Shown here in pieces: positions 23,301 to 30,802 of a stretch of DNA of 64,000 nucleotides (position 1 is its first letter; each line of letters starts with the position of its first letter). A program made the translations under genes and the position numbers. Below the pieces are notes generated by a model. The model was not told where the DNA came from. It worked only from the letters and a program-made list of their open reading frames with translations, and did not search any database. Source of the DNA: Dolomedes plantarius. Lineage: Eukaryota; Arthropoda; Arachnida; Araneae; Dolomedidae. The stretch lies in NCBI GenBank assembly GCA_907164885.2, contig OU015490.1:236211622-236275621 (forward strand). The letters run 5' to 3'.

Positions 23301-25728
23301 TATACTGTTGAACAAAATGCAAACACTTTTATAATTCTGATAACAAAAAACAAAAAAAAGAGGAAGTAAATACATTCATAAAATCTTTATGATGGCAGTT
23401 AGAGGAAAGAAAATACTAAAGCACAAAATTCCTCAAGAATTCTAATAATAAATTCAAGTACTTTACACATACAATGAAAGTTGTTATTCATAAATATAAA
23501 CAATCATATATATAAAACCATAAACACTATGTAAATATTACCTGAAGAAGAGGACTTGGGTATACTGTAGTTGGGTTTTCTGCATGACGGTGGGTGAATG
23601 TAATCTTACTGTGAATGTAAGTGACCAAGAAAATGCTGCTTAATAAAACATAAGAAATTAACAAAAATTGAAGAATTTCAAAAAATATATCACAATAAAC
23701 TGAAAAAAAATCACGAAAAATATTACTATGCTTAAACATTTCTTCTCCAGAAAGAAAAGATTTATTTGACATGAAAAAACAATTTACACTTAAAATGTTC
23801 TATATATGTTTTACATGTACTTCTTTTAAAGTCTAATAAAAATTACAGGTCTCCAGAAACTTGTACTTGCATTTCATAGATTTCTTTTAATAAAAGAATT
23901 TACTTCAAATTAAAAAAAAAAAAAAAAAATCCAACAAAAACGAAAGCAGAAACATTAATTGCAAAATAAACAGACTTTCAACAATGGAAGAAACAAGCAT
24001 TATGTTAGGTGAATCAGTATTCTAATGAATATCAACTAACATTCTCTATAGGTTTAATTGCAAAATGGGTTTGCTATCTACAAATACTAAAAATGATAAC
24101 TCAAGCAGTAAAATCTAAGAAACAGTAATTTTTCTTGAAAATTATTGATATTTCAGTACTAAATAGGTAAATAATATATAGGTAACAGTAAAAATAAATT
24201 TTCACTACAGTACACCTGCAGCATTCATATAAGTTCTTTACTCAATACACGAAGTTTTATACTAAATAGTTTTTATTATTATTATAATTATTTTCCTGCA
24301 AAGGAGCATTTTTCTAATTTAACTTACAAATGGGTACTTGATTCTCACAAGCACCAAAATGTATGACATCTCTGCTCATTTTAGGAAAAAAGCATAAGCA
24401 CTTAAGTTTCTCATCTTAATTTCTCTTAGTAAACATATGTGCTTCTTACTTTCTTATAATTAAATCACCTGCCCTACTCCAGAAATATGAAATACAATAT
24501 ATTTTAAGAAATAAATACTTTACAGAATCTTTTTTAATACTTTTCAAGGTAATCACTACTATCCAAAATACATATTACATTTCTCTCAAGAAATTATAAG
24601 AAACAGAAAAAAAGGAATAGAAATATTTTTTTAAGATTCAAGGAGAAGAAATTTCCCCTTAGGTGACTTGAGCAGACATAACATATGCATATTTTGATAA
24701 TAATAAGCAACAAGCTTTTACATAATTAGTTAATAACAAATATGCTAAGAACTTGCGAATCAGTAACATTATAACAAATTTCAAACTAAAGGAATCATAA
24801 CACAACGTCCTTTTTTTGGTGGTGGGGAGATTGTAATTTTTGTATCAGAATACAGTAAAATGTAGCTTTATACACTCTACATCTCTTAACATTAAATGTC
24901 TTAGACATTTAAAATATATAAATCAGACAAGTAAAATACCATATACAAGAAAATTATTTAAGAACAGGGGAACTTTACTATTGATTTAGAGAATCTACTG
25001 ACATAAAATATTATTTCACTTTTTTAAAATAAAAGCTGATTTCTGGTATTTATATTTTTCAAAAGTTAACAGAAAAATCAAATATTTTATGAAATGACAT
25101 CTAACCTGTAAGCCAGTTTAGATGCCACTGAATATATATAAATATATGTCACATGCTGTACTGAATTATAATAAAATAGAAGTCTAATATTTTTTAAATT
25201 GCTAAATAATACCAAATTTAAGAAATTATTACATAAATTTCCTTTTTTTCTGAACTTGCACGTAAGGTAGGACTTAAGGAGATAAAATTTACATTTATCG
25301 TCATATATTACATTAGTTTATATTTTTACTCTTAAGTAGACTACATTATCAAGCCATATACCCAACTCAAATTAATATGCAATTATACAGTCACGATTAA
25401 TATATATGAAACGTAAGAAAATCAAAAATATTTGAACACAGTTATGTTTCAATCAGAAAATTTATGAAAAAATCATAAACTCAAATTATATAAAAAACAA
25501 ACATATATATAATTTCTCTTAAAGATATAAACATTTCAAAACACATTTATCATAACATTTCAAAAATACAGCATGATAAAATAAAACTATGTCAATAATG
25601 TAGGAGGTTTCAACAAACCTAATTATAATAAAAAACAGACAGAAGACAGCAGCAACTAATGTCACAGAACCAAAAGTAGCTATGAACAGAGCTACAATGA
25701 GCCAGAGCCATAGATTTTGCCAAATCAT
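650..25728 (-). CDS. SNX13: Sorting nexin 13 (SNX13), N-terminal 490 codons in 14 exons; 3' part outside window
   Basis: SNX13-type nexins (TM-PXA-RGS-PX-nexin C) are membrane-anchored proteins of endosome/ER-lipid contact sites. Fourteen minus-strand exons (listed separately) have GT-AG borders and matching phases and give 490 codons without a stop. Residues about 5-55 are strongly hydrophobic, giving the N-terminal membrane anchor. Residues about 99-271 form the PXA domain, with RDYIKTWY, VDDFASHLRLFRQAQ, LCEVLMYIVLPPEDFQN and SDPDYINQ close to vertebrate SNX13. The linker contains DNIGELQAV. The RGS domain starts near residue 370 and is still open at residue 490. The start codon follows directly on a splice acceptor, so a non-coding first exon is expected upstream, perhaps near 26.3-26.5 kb. 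PX and nexin-C exons lie beyond base 1. Introns reach about 4.5 kb and are rich in transposons. SNX14 and SNX25 are less likely because the PXA motifs match SNX13 best. This comparison is from memory, not from an alignment search. Confidence 0.95.
1152..1313. mobile_element. pogo/Tigger-like MITE, family A
   Basis: 162 bp with terminal inverted repeats starting CAGTCGATTCCGGTTAAT, TA on both sides, and no coding capacity. A second copy lies at 10687-10872 and half a copy at 17157-17221. CAGT ends with TA duplication are typical of the pogo branch of Tc1/mariner. Confidence 0.85.
1956..2408. mobile_element. pogo/Tigger-like MITE, family B
   Basis: 453 bp; TIR CAGTAAAACCTCATCTATCC at the left, mirrored at the right, TA duplication on both sides. 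The interior closely matches the copy at 59610-60075 and the truncated copy at 57425. Non-coding. It lies in the SNX13 intron between exons 13 and 14. Confidence 0.87.
2790..3420. other. Intronic stretch with poly-C run and a possible hAT-like repeat
   Basis: A C-run at about 2799-2814 is followed by a segment whose edges (..accagggattccaaac.. at 2831 and ..ggttgggaacccctgtac.. at 3388) look like imperfect inverted ends, suggesting a decayed hAT-type MITE. No coding signal. Confidence 0.35.
3482..3619 (-). CDS. SNX13: SNX13 coding exon 13 (RGS)
   Basis: 138 bp, 46 codons, phase 0 at both ends. It encodes SYKVSAEQMLSQQKLAQLTQ and LREAAVHIFDLYLSEK, matching GYRVTAQQ and the AAAVGIYEQYLSEK helix. 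Acceptor ttcctag, donor gtaagt. Confidence 0.94.
3754..4600 (+). pseudogene. 5'-truncated non-LTR retrotransposon: RNase H domain and 3' end
   Basis: The frame 3754-4074 encodes a LINE-type RNase H domain: an acidic DGS motif near 3763, the acidic residue in EVEVLRIAL near 3875, and SDSNTALMAI near 3952. A stop at 4075 precedes the remaining RNase H motif (IPGNCG), and the frame then shifts. The frame 4176-4499 carries the C-terminal region with LTGHDCLAKHLFRIGI and a CxxC-x9-H-x3-C zinc-knuckle-like cluster. The copy ends with a simple A-rich tail at about 4575-4600. The reverse transcriptase is missing, as is usual for 5' truncation. A related copy lies at 56930-57990. Confidence 0.85.
4681..5100 (+). 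mobile_element. Non-autonomous Helitron, family 1
   Basis: 420 bp that starts TCTATATATATAAAAG and ends with a GC-rich hairpin (CCCGGGCAACACCGGG) followed by CTAG, inserted between A (4680) and T (5101). This is the classic rolling-circle signature. No Rep-helicase coding. Confidence 0.85.
5314..5899 (-). mobile_element. IS630/mariner-type element with ~60-bp inverted repeats, internally deleted
   Basis: 586 bp with TIRs of about 60 bp starting CAGGGTATCTCAAAAAACC, flanked by TA on both sides. Inside, on the minus strand (about 5740-5600), a decayed stretch resembles the N-terminal helix-turn-helix of DUF4817-type transposases (QRAICV-WYFKMESV). The catalytic domain is absent. Confidence 0.75.
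5903..6990. other. SNX13 intron, no recognisable element
   Basis: (TA)n(GA)n at 5906-5938, then AT-rich intronic DNA with no coding, SINE or transposon signal that I can recognise. Short minus-strand open frames here have no family resemblance. Confidence 0.5.
6995..7050 (-). CDS. SNX13: SNX13 coding exon 12 (RGS), 56 bp
   Basis: A very short exon, phase 1 in and phase 0 out: DFMSNLSAQGLVFFFHSVE, aligned with the RGS segment DYMQQTGGQAHLFFWMTVE. Acceptor tatttag, donor gtaatt. Phase continuity on both sides supports it. Confidence 0.92.
7588..7891 (+). mobile_element. Possible solo LTR
   Basis: About 304 bp beginning TGTAACC and ending CACTACA, with a TATA box (catatataagag, about 7657) in the first third and a polyadenylation signal (aataaa, about 7837) near the end, the order expected of an LTR. 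No clear 5-bp duplication: GCTGG follows the right end and occurs near but not directly at the left end. No internal retroviral-type coding nearby. Confidence 0.45.
8359..8458 (-). CDS. SNX13: SNX13 coding exon 11 (RGS start)
   Basis: 100 bp, phase 0 in and phase 1 out. It encodes KLFTLHFDVVLTNNIALHYF T, aligned with the first RGS helix of SNX13 (..LDSILVDNVALQFF). Acceptor attacag, donor gtaaca. Confidence 0.92.
9219..10228. mobile_element. piggyBac-like non-autonomous element with repeated 16-bp palindrome
   Basis: 1010 bp, bounded by TTAA at 9215-9218 and 10229-10232, with ends CCTCCTCAGACCCGAG and the inverted CTTCCTCGGTAC. The palindrome GTATCACATGTGATAC occurs intact at about 9352 and 10197 and in variant form at about 9847 and 10122. 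No transposase. It lies in the SNX13 intron between exons 10 and 11. Confidence 0.75.
10687..10872. mobile_element. pogo/Tigger-like MITE, family A (second copy)
   Basis: 186 bp with CAGTCGAATGTGGTTAAT at the left and an inverted match at the right, TA on both sides. The ends and interior match 1152-1313. Confidence 0.85.
11339..11454 (-). CDS. SNX13: SNX13 coding exon 10 (linker)
   Basis: 116 bp, phase 1 in and phase 0 out. It encodes DIKQQLSSLFYVRKVVETQL then RRLSEGS, matching the NQINSLLFVKKVCDSRIQRL helix. Acceptor actatag, donor gtaagt. Confidence 0.93.
11569..11874. mobile_element. TTAA-flanked MITE (piggyBac type), 306 bp
   Basis: TTAA at 11565-11568 and 11875-11878; inverted ends CTGTCAAG and CTGTCATG with a further inner match (GATTTTGG / TAGTTTTGG). 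The inside carries a direct duplication around TGCCATCTA(C/T)TGAA at 11660 and 11721. Antisense ORFs here are chance. Confidence 0.7.
12114..12619 (+). mobile_element. Non-autonomous Helitron, family 2
   Basis: The 5' end TCTACATATATAAAACAG, a shared body (GGGCTGAAATTTTGCATG) and the 3' hairpin CTCCGTAGCGAAGTGCTGG followed by CAGCTAT (CTAG mutated). Same family as 18441, 31609, 51046, 52874 and the coding copy at 41392. Confidence 0.82.
12620..13406 (+). mobile_element. Non-autonomous Helitron, family 3, abutting family 2 copy
   Basis: Starts TCTTATATATAAAGCAGAC directly after the previous Helitron and ends CCGGGTAATAAATCTAG at 13406 before a T. It contains an internal direct duplication of about 100 bp (ACATTGAAACATAGCAGA at 12801 and its variant at 12889). 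Confidence 0.65.
13696..14266. mobile_element. piggyBac-like MITE, 571 bp
   Basis: TTAA at 13692-13695 and 14267-14270. The end CACTAGAAAGATGG resembles the canonical piggyBac terminus (CCCTAGAAAGAT), and the right end is its inverted match. A subterminal inverted motif (CCATCATTTTGACGG / CATCAAAATGATGG) repeats inside at about 13878. Non-coding. Confidence 0.85.
14546..14687 (-). CDS. SNX13: SNX13 coding exon 9 (PXA-RGS linker)
   Basis: 142 bp, phase 0 in and phase 1 out. It contains TDNIGELQAVQEMVNHEIAV, matching the conserved DNIGELEAV helix of SNX13. Donor gtaaat. Confidence 0.93.
15784..15867 (-). CDS. SNX13: SNX13 coding exon 8 (PXA end)
   Basis: 84 bp, 28 codons, phase 0 at both ends. 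It encodes EIIVNVAVLPIISLVSDPDY then INQIIVWL. SDPDYINQ is a hallmark of SNX13 and SNX25-type PXA domains. Acceptor cttccag, donor gtaagt. Confidence 0.95.
15960..16048 (-). CDS. SNX13: SNX13 coding exon 7 (PXA)
   Basis: 89 bp, phase 1 in and phase 0 out. It encodes EYLQELCEVLMYIVLPPEDF QNLVSRLILR, close to the SNX13 LCEVLLYLLLPP motif. Donor gtaagt. Confidence 0.94.
16664..16860 (+). repeat. tRNA-derived SINE, family 1
   Basis: The pol III A-box-like TGGCCTAATGGCTAGGGAAC and B-box GGGTTCGAGTCCC are spaced as in a tRNA head, followed by a non-tRNA body. The same head and body recur at 37762-37945. A functional tRNA is ruled out because no acceptor-stem pairing is seen. Confidence 0.8.
17526..17882 (+). 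repeat. tRNA-derived SINE, family 2, (AAC)n tail
   Basis: A-box-like GGTGGCCCAGTTATCAC, B-box CTGGTTCGATGCTC, a body, then GGTGCATTAGCAACAACAAC as tail. The central motif CCCTTGTGGTGCTA is shared with the SINE at 47838-48175 and in diverged form with 57655-57955, so these families share a core domain. The 93-codon open frame inside is not a gene. Confidence 0.8.
18024..18131 (-). CDS. SNX13: SNX13 coding exon 6 (PXA)
   Basis: 108 bp, phase 1 in and out. It encodes DPTSCVNLLSIFFNFETAME and LVSTSKKYEL, aligning with the acidic middle PXA segment. Acceptor atttctag, donor gtaatt. Confidence 0.92.
18213..18328 (-). CDS. SNX13: SNX13 coding exon 5 (PXA)
   Basis: 116 bp, phase 2 in and phase 1 out. 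It encodes FKEVEWVHYLTTTLVDDFAS followed by HLRLFRQAQSKL, matching the central PXA helix of SNX13. Acceptor atttttag, donor gtattt. Confidence 0.94.
18441..19154 (-). mobile_element. Non-autonomous Helitron, family 2
   Basis: In minus orientation: the 3' terminus CTAGCTGAATACCCGTGC is at 18441 and the 5' TC(TA)n end near 19154. The internal GCATGTGACGCAAAATTA and GCCATGCAAAATTTCA segments match the other copies. It lies between SNX13 exons 4 and 5. Confidence 0.85.
19997..20118 (-). CDS. SNX13: SNX13 coding exon 4 (PXA start)
   Basis: 122 bp, phase 0 in and phase 2 out. It encodes VLNLGFRDYIKTWY then CQISNDEDF, the diagnostic first helix of the PXA domain. Acceptor ccatttcag, donor AG|gtatgt. 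Confidence 0.95.
20304..20353. repeat. (TA)n(CA)n microsatellite
   Basis: Dinucleotide run of about 18 TA and 6 CA units. It creates a spurious open frame into the mariner fossil downstream. Confidence 0.95.
20440..21080 (+). pseudogene. Decayed IS630/mariner (DUF4817-type) transposase
   Basis: Conceptual pieces in several frames: VVTLQNTYIWAAENPSAIHQ, FFDSDVYLDIFKHFVNQLDD, NRVISKELRRSRLSDLTTAD and FFLWEKS. These follow the order of mariner-like transposases with the final PPRSPDLTPADFFLW motif, here degraded to RLSDLTTADFFLWE. Many stops and shifts; no intact ends seen. It lies in a SNX13 intron. Confidence 0.8.
21196..21560. mobile_element. Half copy of the CAGATGTGTT MITE
   Basis: The left end CAGATGTGTTAGACGCACCT and the following TTTGGCGATTTTGTGTTTGG match the left end of 30122-30802. 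The right terminus is not found. The open frame 21165-21443 is an artefact of this repeat. Confidence 0.65.
22589..22678 (-). CDS. SNX13: SNX13 coding exon 3
   Basis: 90 bp, 30 codons, phase 0 at both ends, acceptor catttag and donor gtaagt. QRLTGSSMIDDPLQE matches the conserved SNX13 segment just before the PXA domain. Confidence 0.92.
23542..23635 (-). CDS. SNX13: SNX13 coding exon 2
   Basis: 94 bp; one base completes the previous codon, then 31 codons ending PSPLLQ before donor gtaata. It continues the hydrophobic anchor (IFLVTYIHSK) and enters the cytosolic linker. The acceptor is taken as ..aagcag; the alternative ..ttaag three bases upstream would add one residue. Confidence 0.82.
23640..25618. 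other. SNX13 intron 1, no recognisable element
   Basis: About 2 kb of AT-rich DNA between coding exons 1 and 2. An A-run lies near 23911. No transposon ends, SINE boxes or coding segments recognised. Confidence 0.5.
25619..25728 (-). CDS. SNX13: SNX13 coding exon 1 (start codon, membrane anchor)
   Basis: 110 bp: the ATG at 25728 plus 36 codons and two bases (phase 2). It encodes MIWQNLWLWLIVALF and a long hydrophobic stretch, matching the SNX13 N-terminal membrane anchor. An acceptor (tttatttatag) sits immediately before the ATG, which implies a 5'UTR intron. The donor is AG|gtttgt. Confidence 0.88.
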
Positions 25729-26339
25729 CTATAAATAAAAAATATGAATTTTCATTTACATAATTCTTATAAACCACTAGCAGATATAAATTATAAAATT
25801 TGATACATAAATGCGAACTATTTTAAAAGACAGACAAGGAAGAAAATTATATATATATATCTTACAAACACGTCACCAAGAAAATTTTTTATGAAATTAC
25901 AACAAATTTGTTAGATTCAGTTATAATTAATATATATATACATAACTATGTAACGTAATTTTAATTCGAGCTAAAATTTTTAACGAAACATACATTAAAG
26001 TGTCACGACTAAAACTAAAAAGTTCACAGCAAATATTTTTCTGGAAAACGTAATGTAAACAAGTCAACTATTTCAACTATTAAGCAACAGATGGACTTAT
26101 TCATACCCAAACTATTTGCAAGAAAAACTAAAGAAGAGAAAATATTTTACTTTCCAAAGATTCAATATTTAGACACATGTAAAACCTAATCAAATTTAGC
26201 CAGTTAAATAAAAAATTTACAAGGAAAACGCCTACCATACCGTAATTGTGCATGTTGCTAAAAATTTATATTATTTTTGCTAGATAATTTTTTCGCAACA
26301 TGCCTGCATATAAAACTTTTCTTCTAAACATGACTTTAC

Positions 26340-26480
26340 TATTTTAGGTACGTCAAAGAGTTTAGCTCGCACTCTGCCCAGAATTAAAGGAGGAAAGATA
26401 AAACAGGACACACGCATCAAAAGGTAAACAAACTAGCAGCAAGGAAACTTTGGCGCAAGTGTTGCCAATTTGAGTTTGAG
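26340..26480 (-). promoter_or_regulatory. SNX13: Candidate 5' end region of SNX13
   Basis: Coding exon 1 begins at a splice acceptor, so a non-coding first exon should lie upstream. This stretch is richer in G and C than its surroundings, and on the minus strand it has a possible donor (GAC|gtacct near 26352). Inference only; no TATA or initiator is claimed. Confidence 0.25.
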
Positions 26481-27039
26481 TCACTAATATTTAGAAAAAT
26501 AAGTAAATATGCATGGGGTAAAGAAATAGGCTCATTTCCTGGGAGTAAGGAAAGAGAGCAGCAATAGACTAATCAAAGTCATGAAGCAATAATGGCATTT
26601 TATTCTAAAACGTTTAATTACAATTTACATTGCCGAACAGGGATTTAGACAAATTTTCCGTTTTCCTATTATGAGTCTGATATACAATTTCTCCATTCAA
26701 AATTATTCAAAACGGATAAAAGCTGTTTGACCTCATGGGTGTAAAACTTTATAACGTTTTTCTGCATGCATGAGGTCGCTTGTTGATACTGGAACCTGGA
26801 AAACGAGCCTTTGCAGTAAGAGGAATGTCTTCAAGGGGCCATGACGAAATTTACTGACGTGAGCGAGATATGAGGCATGGGCAGCTGGCGTCATTGCAGG
26901 TAAAATATACCCAGTTGTTTGTCTGCAGTTCTTCCCAGGCCTTATTAGATAATATGAAAATTTCTCGCAGCCAGAAACCGCTATATGATAAGTGAAGTCA
27001 CAATAGGAAACAAAAAGGAATGATTCCATTTTCAGCTCA

Positions 27040-27740
27040 AGTAATATACGACATCGGAGTGTGCGTCCCTTTCAGCTTTGGAGACGAGAACTAACCGCTC
27101 CCCATGCTAATGTCCATAGACAAAAAGTTCGATCATTTTTAATTCAAAGCCAATATTTTTCAACTCTTGAAACATGCTGAAATGTATACCGAATACCGTC
27201 AACTTAATTTCAAAAATAATTTTAAACGTATACAAAACATAATATTTAAAGGAAACTGAAATCTTCCGTTGGGTATAGATTGTGCGCAAACATTTGACAT
27301 AGGGCTGGTTGATTGCCGCCAAGTACGAATACTTTGTACTTTCTGATTTATCTCTGTTTTTTGGCGCTGATTATCTCCCAGGAGCAATACGCCATCGGAG
27401 TGCGACGCCATTTTTAGCTTTGGCCATAACTAACTGTTCCCGTGTTAACGTCCATAGAGGAAACTTTCGACGATTTTTTACTTCAAAGCCAATATTTTTA
27501 AACTCGTGAAACCTCTTGAAATGTATACCGAAGAACGTCAACTTAATTTTAAAAATAAAATTGACCTTGTTCCAAACACAATATTTAAAGAAAATTGAAA
27601 GGTTTCTTTGGAAATCGGCTGTTTTACGCTTTGTGAGCAAACATTTGGCACAAAGTTGGCTGTTTGTCGCCAAGTATGAATGCTTTTGTACATCTCAGAT
27701 TTATCTCTGTATCGGCGATCAAAATCTCGCTAGGCAATGA
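27040..27740. repeat. Diverged tandem duplication, about 345-bp unit
   Basis: The first unit (about 27045-27370) and second (about 27390-27730) share CATCGGAGTG, AACGTCCATAGA-like, AAAGCCAATATTTTTNAACT and GAAATGTATACCGAANA in the same order. Antisense open frames in both units are also similar (KIKLTFFGIHF / EIKLTVFGIHF). An inverted relative of the unit head lies near 31290-31325. Confidence 0.75.
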
Positions 27741-27744
27741 ACGG

Positions 27745-27990
27745 GCGGAAGCTATAATTTTCATGGGTTATTTATGTTTCTGAATTAGAATTCTCCCGTC
27801 GCGATTATTGAAAGTATTTTATTTTAATAATGTAGTTATCGTTTGTTTTTTTTAATGCAACGTATATCTAAAAGTATTATCGTACAACCAAAGTATTTGT
27901 TTCAAAAGTATTTTATATTTCCACAAAAACTAAATATAATTTATCATAAAACTAGTTTACGTTCAGTACAAAACTGAATTTGTTACCTCA
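27745..27990 (+). repeat. Dispersed direct repeat shared with 31345-31590
   Basis: TTCAAAAGTATTTT, AATTTATCATAAAA and CTGAATTTGTT occur in the same order and spacing in both stretches, following members of the 27.0/31.3-kb repeat. This suggests an old segmental copy of about 250 bp or more. Confidence 0.6.
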
Positions 27991-30060
27991 CACTTTATTT
28001 AAATAAGCTTTGTTTTGCTGTTGAGTGCAGTCATCAGAATTAGAAGCACAGCAACTAATTTTTCCATTTCCCACTGAATATTTTATTGTAAAGAAAAAAG
28101 TGAGCTGAATTGTATCAATATTTCTTTATTATATTCTGGTGATTCTGTGTTGTGTATAAAATTAACTTTTTAAGTTTTAGTCGCTAATTAATTTATTGAT
28201 TGTTGAAATTATTTAGCTTGGTCTGTTTGAAACTTGACAAGCAATTTAAAAGATAGAGTTTTCGTATTTTTATTCGTTGTTAATATTTCTCAAATATTAG
28301 TAAACTTGCCCCATATTTCATGACTAAAATATATAATTATGCCATTTCCACATTCTGACATAAGCATCAAAGATGAAAATCTATGTAACTATGCTTCTTG
28401 CTCTTTCTGAAAGATTTAGCCATGAAGTCAGAATTATGATTCAATTTTCAAAAGTTTGAATCGACTTCCATTTTATATCTAAAAACTCAAGAACTTCATC
28501 AAAATGCTTTAAATTTTCTAAACAGTTCGGGATTTTTCAATTCCTACTATTAGTTCACACTCTCCGTATACATATATATAGCTTGTTCAAATTTTCAATC
28601 GTTTAATAAAATACTTTTTATTCATCCACTCAAGTTCAAATACATTTTTTTAAACTTGTAGTGCATGACACTTGATGTTAATACAGCTTTTTCAAATATT
28701 AATTCATTAATTAAATTTAATTAATCGATTTTAGTTTTAGACCTAGAGCGTCTCTTGCTCTTGAATAGTAATTTCCCTCTTCAAACTCTGTAAACGGTAG
28801 CACTGCGGTAGCGCGGGCCCCACACGTCCTGTAATTTGAGGGATCGAATCCCCAACCTGACAAACTTTTTCTCTCTCTTCCCCCCCCCCCCTCCTAATCT
28901 CGAACAGTAGGCAAGGTTCTGGCAGACAATCTTTTTTTTCAATTCCTACTATTAGTTCACACTAAAATTTTTCTTTGTTGACCTAAGTAGGAATTGACTT
29001 TAAAAAATTTGGTTTTTATATTACTTGTTAACATACTGCAATTAACTATGAAAATCTATGTTTATAATAAAATAATTTTCAGAAAGTGTCATATATTTCT
29101 GACGACTACATGAATAAAATATATTTGAAAATTAACCATTAAATTTGTATTATTTAAAATTTATATTATTTAAAACATATACTATTTAAAACTTATATTA
29201 TTTAGAATTTTAATCATTGGTATTAGCAGATTATTTACTATCATTCTATTTCTCTCAAATTCCATCTCACTTGTTTCTGACCTCCAATATAAATTTGTAA
29301 AAATTAAAATTTATTTTTCGATGATCAGTAATAAATTTGATACGTAATCCTGTGTATTAATACATATCATATTGTAAGACAGTCTAAAGTAATTCTGTTT
29401 TGTGCATAAAATTCACTTTGTGTTTTGTGTTCATAATTTATGAACATATTGTAATTTGTAGACAAGAGTAACTGGGTGAGCCATGGGTGAAATTTTATCA
29501 TTAACACTTAAATTACTTCTGTATAATGAGTGTTTTATTGACAAAATATCCCGCATGAAATTATCCAGTATTAATGTGAAGAAATACTAAAATTTTACAA
29601 TTAAAGAATTTTCATGATAGCAAAGACAAAATCAAATAAACAGTACATTTATATCTTGATAGTTAGATTTCAAGAATCCTGTGGATTATCTCATTGTATA
29701 TATACATTTTTAATTCATCAGCCAGCAAGACTTAACACTTAAAAAAAGATATAATTTAATCTATTCAAAAGTGTAACACCAGCTAGCTAGGTATGACAGA
29801 CTAGTTGCATAAGCAGTTAATAAAAACAAACAATTTCGTTTTATGCAATAAAGCATTTAATTTTTTTAATTATGACCTTTCGAAAACTGCCAGGAAAGTT
29901 CTTCGAAAGTTATCGAGAGTGGGAGAATTTAAAATGTTTCAAATCAAAAATGTCGAATTTATAAATATCTCTAAATAATTACTTATCTCTAACAGAGCAT
30001 TTTGAGTTTTTAAAAATGCAAACCAAGATTTGAGAAAAAAGAATCAGCAACAAAATTAAA
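27990..30060. other. Intergenic AT-rich DNA with a SINE fragment
   Basis: Apart from the tRNA-like fragment at 28792-28925 and short AT repeats (e.g. 29145-29215), no coding, transposon end or RNA feature is recognised here. Confidence 0.5.
28792..28925 (+). repeat. tRNA-derived SINE fragment, family 4
   Basis: A-box-like GGTAGCACTGCGGTAGCGCG and B-box AGGGATCGAATCCCC, then a pyrimidine-rich and C-run segment. No acceptor stem, so it is not a functional tRNA. Confidence 0.65.
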
Positions 30061-30121
30061 CACAACATGGTAAATTTTAATTTTTCATTGATGCATGAAC
30101 ACAAACATGTATTAATCGGTA

Positions 30122-30802
30122 CAGATGTGTTTCACGCACCTTTTTCAATTTGGCGATTTTTTTATGTTTGGCGATTTTTTTTATTTTTAGTGATTTTTTT
30201 GTTTGGTCTGGCAGCCATGCGACTTGGCGTGATGTTTGTTTTTTGTTGCAACCCTGAATAGGTGTTGTGGTATTGTGTAGTGTTTTTGGAAGTTTAATAT
30301 ACCGGTGTTCGATAATTTTGTTCGCGTTTCATAGTAGCGGTTTAGGATTTCTGTAATGTTTTTGGAAGTTTAATGTCTTCGTTTTTTGATATATCTGCGT
30401 ATGTTTTAAATAGATGTTGCGGATATGTGTAATGTTTTTGGAAGTTTAATGTCTTCGTTTTTTGATATATTTGCGTATGTTTTAAAGTAGCGGTTGAGCA
30501 TTTCTGTTTAGGTTTTGAATTTTAATACAGCCATTTTTAGATATATTCGTGTATGTTTTAAAGTAGCTGTTGTGGTTTTGTGACATGTTTTATTATTGTT
30601 TATTATGTTTTATTAAAGTTTATTATTGCCATTGGAAAGTTTGTTTTGAATTTATTTTTATATTTGAGTTGTTATTGATATTTTGTGTATATTTGTTATT
30701 TTAAGTGTAAAATGTCCGAGTAGGCCTGTTTTGGCGACAAGTTGGCGTCAAAAAATTTTTGTCGCCAAATTGTCGCCAAGGGAGGTGCGTGTAATACATC
30801 TG
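30122..30802. mobile_element. 681-bp MITE with internal tandem repeats
   Basis: Inverted ends CAGATGTGTTTCACGCACCT and, reversed at the right, CAGATGTATTACACGCACCT, followed inside on both arms by TTGGCGA-type motifs. The middle (30276-30590) has four ~76-bp repeats. No transposase; superfamily unclear. Confidence 0.8.
30276..30590 (+). repeat. Four tandem ~76-bp repeats
   Basis: GTAATGTTTTTGGAAGTTTA recurs at about 76-bp spacing (starts near 30276, 30354, 30430 and a diverged fourth near 30507), each followed by a GCGTATGTTTTAAA-like segment. They lie inside the MITE 30122-30802. Confidence 0.85.
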
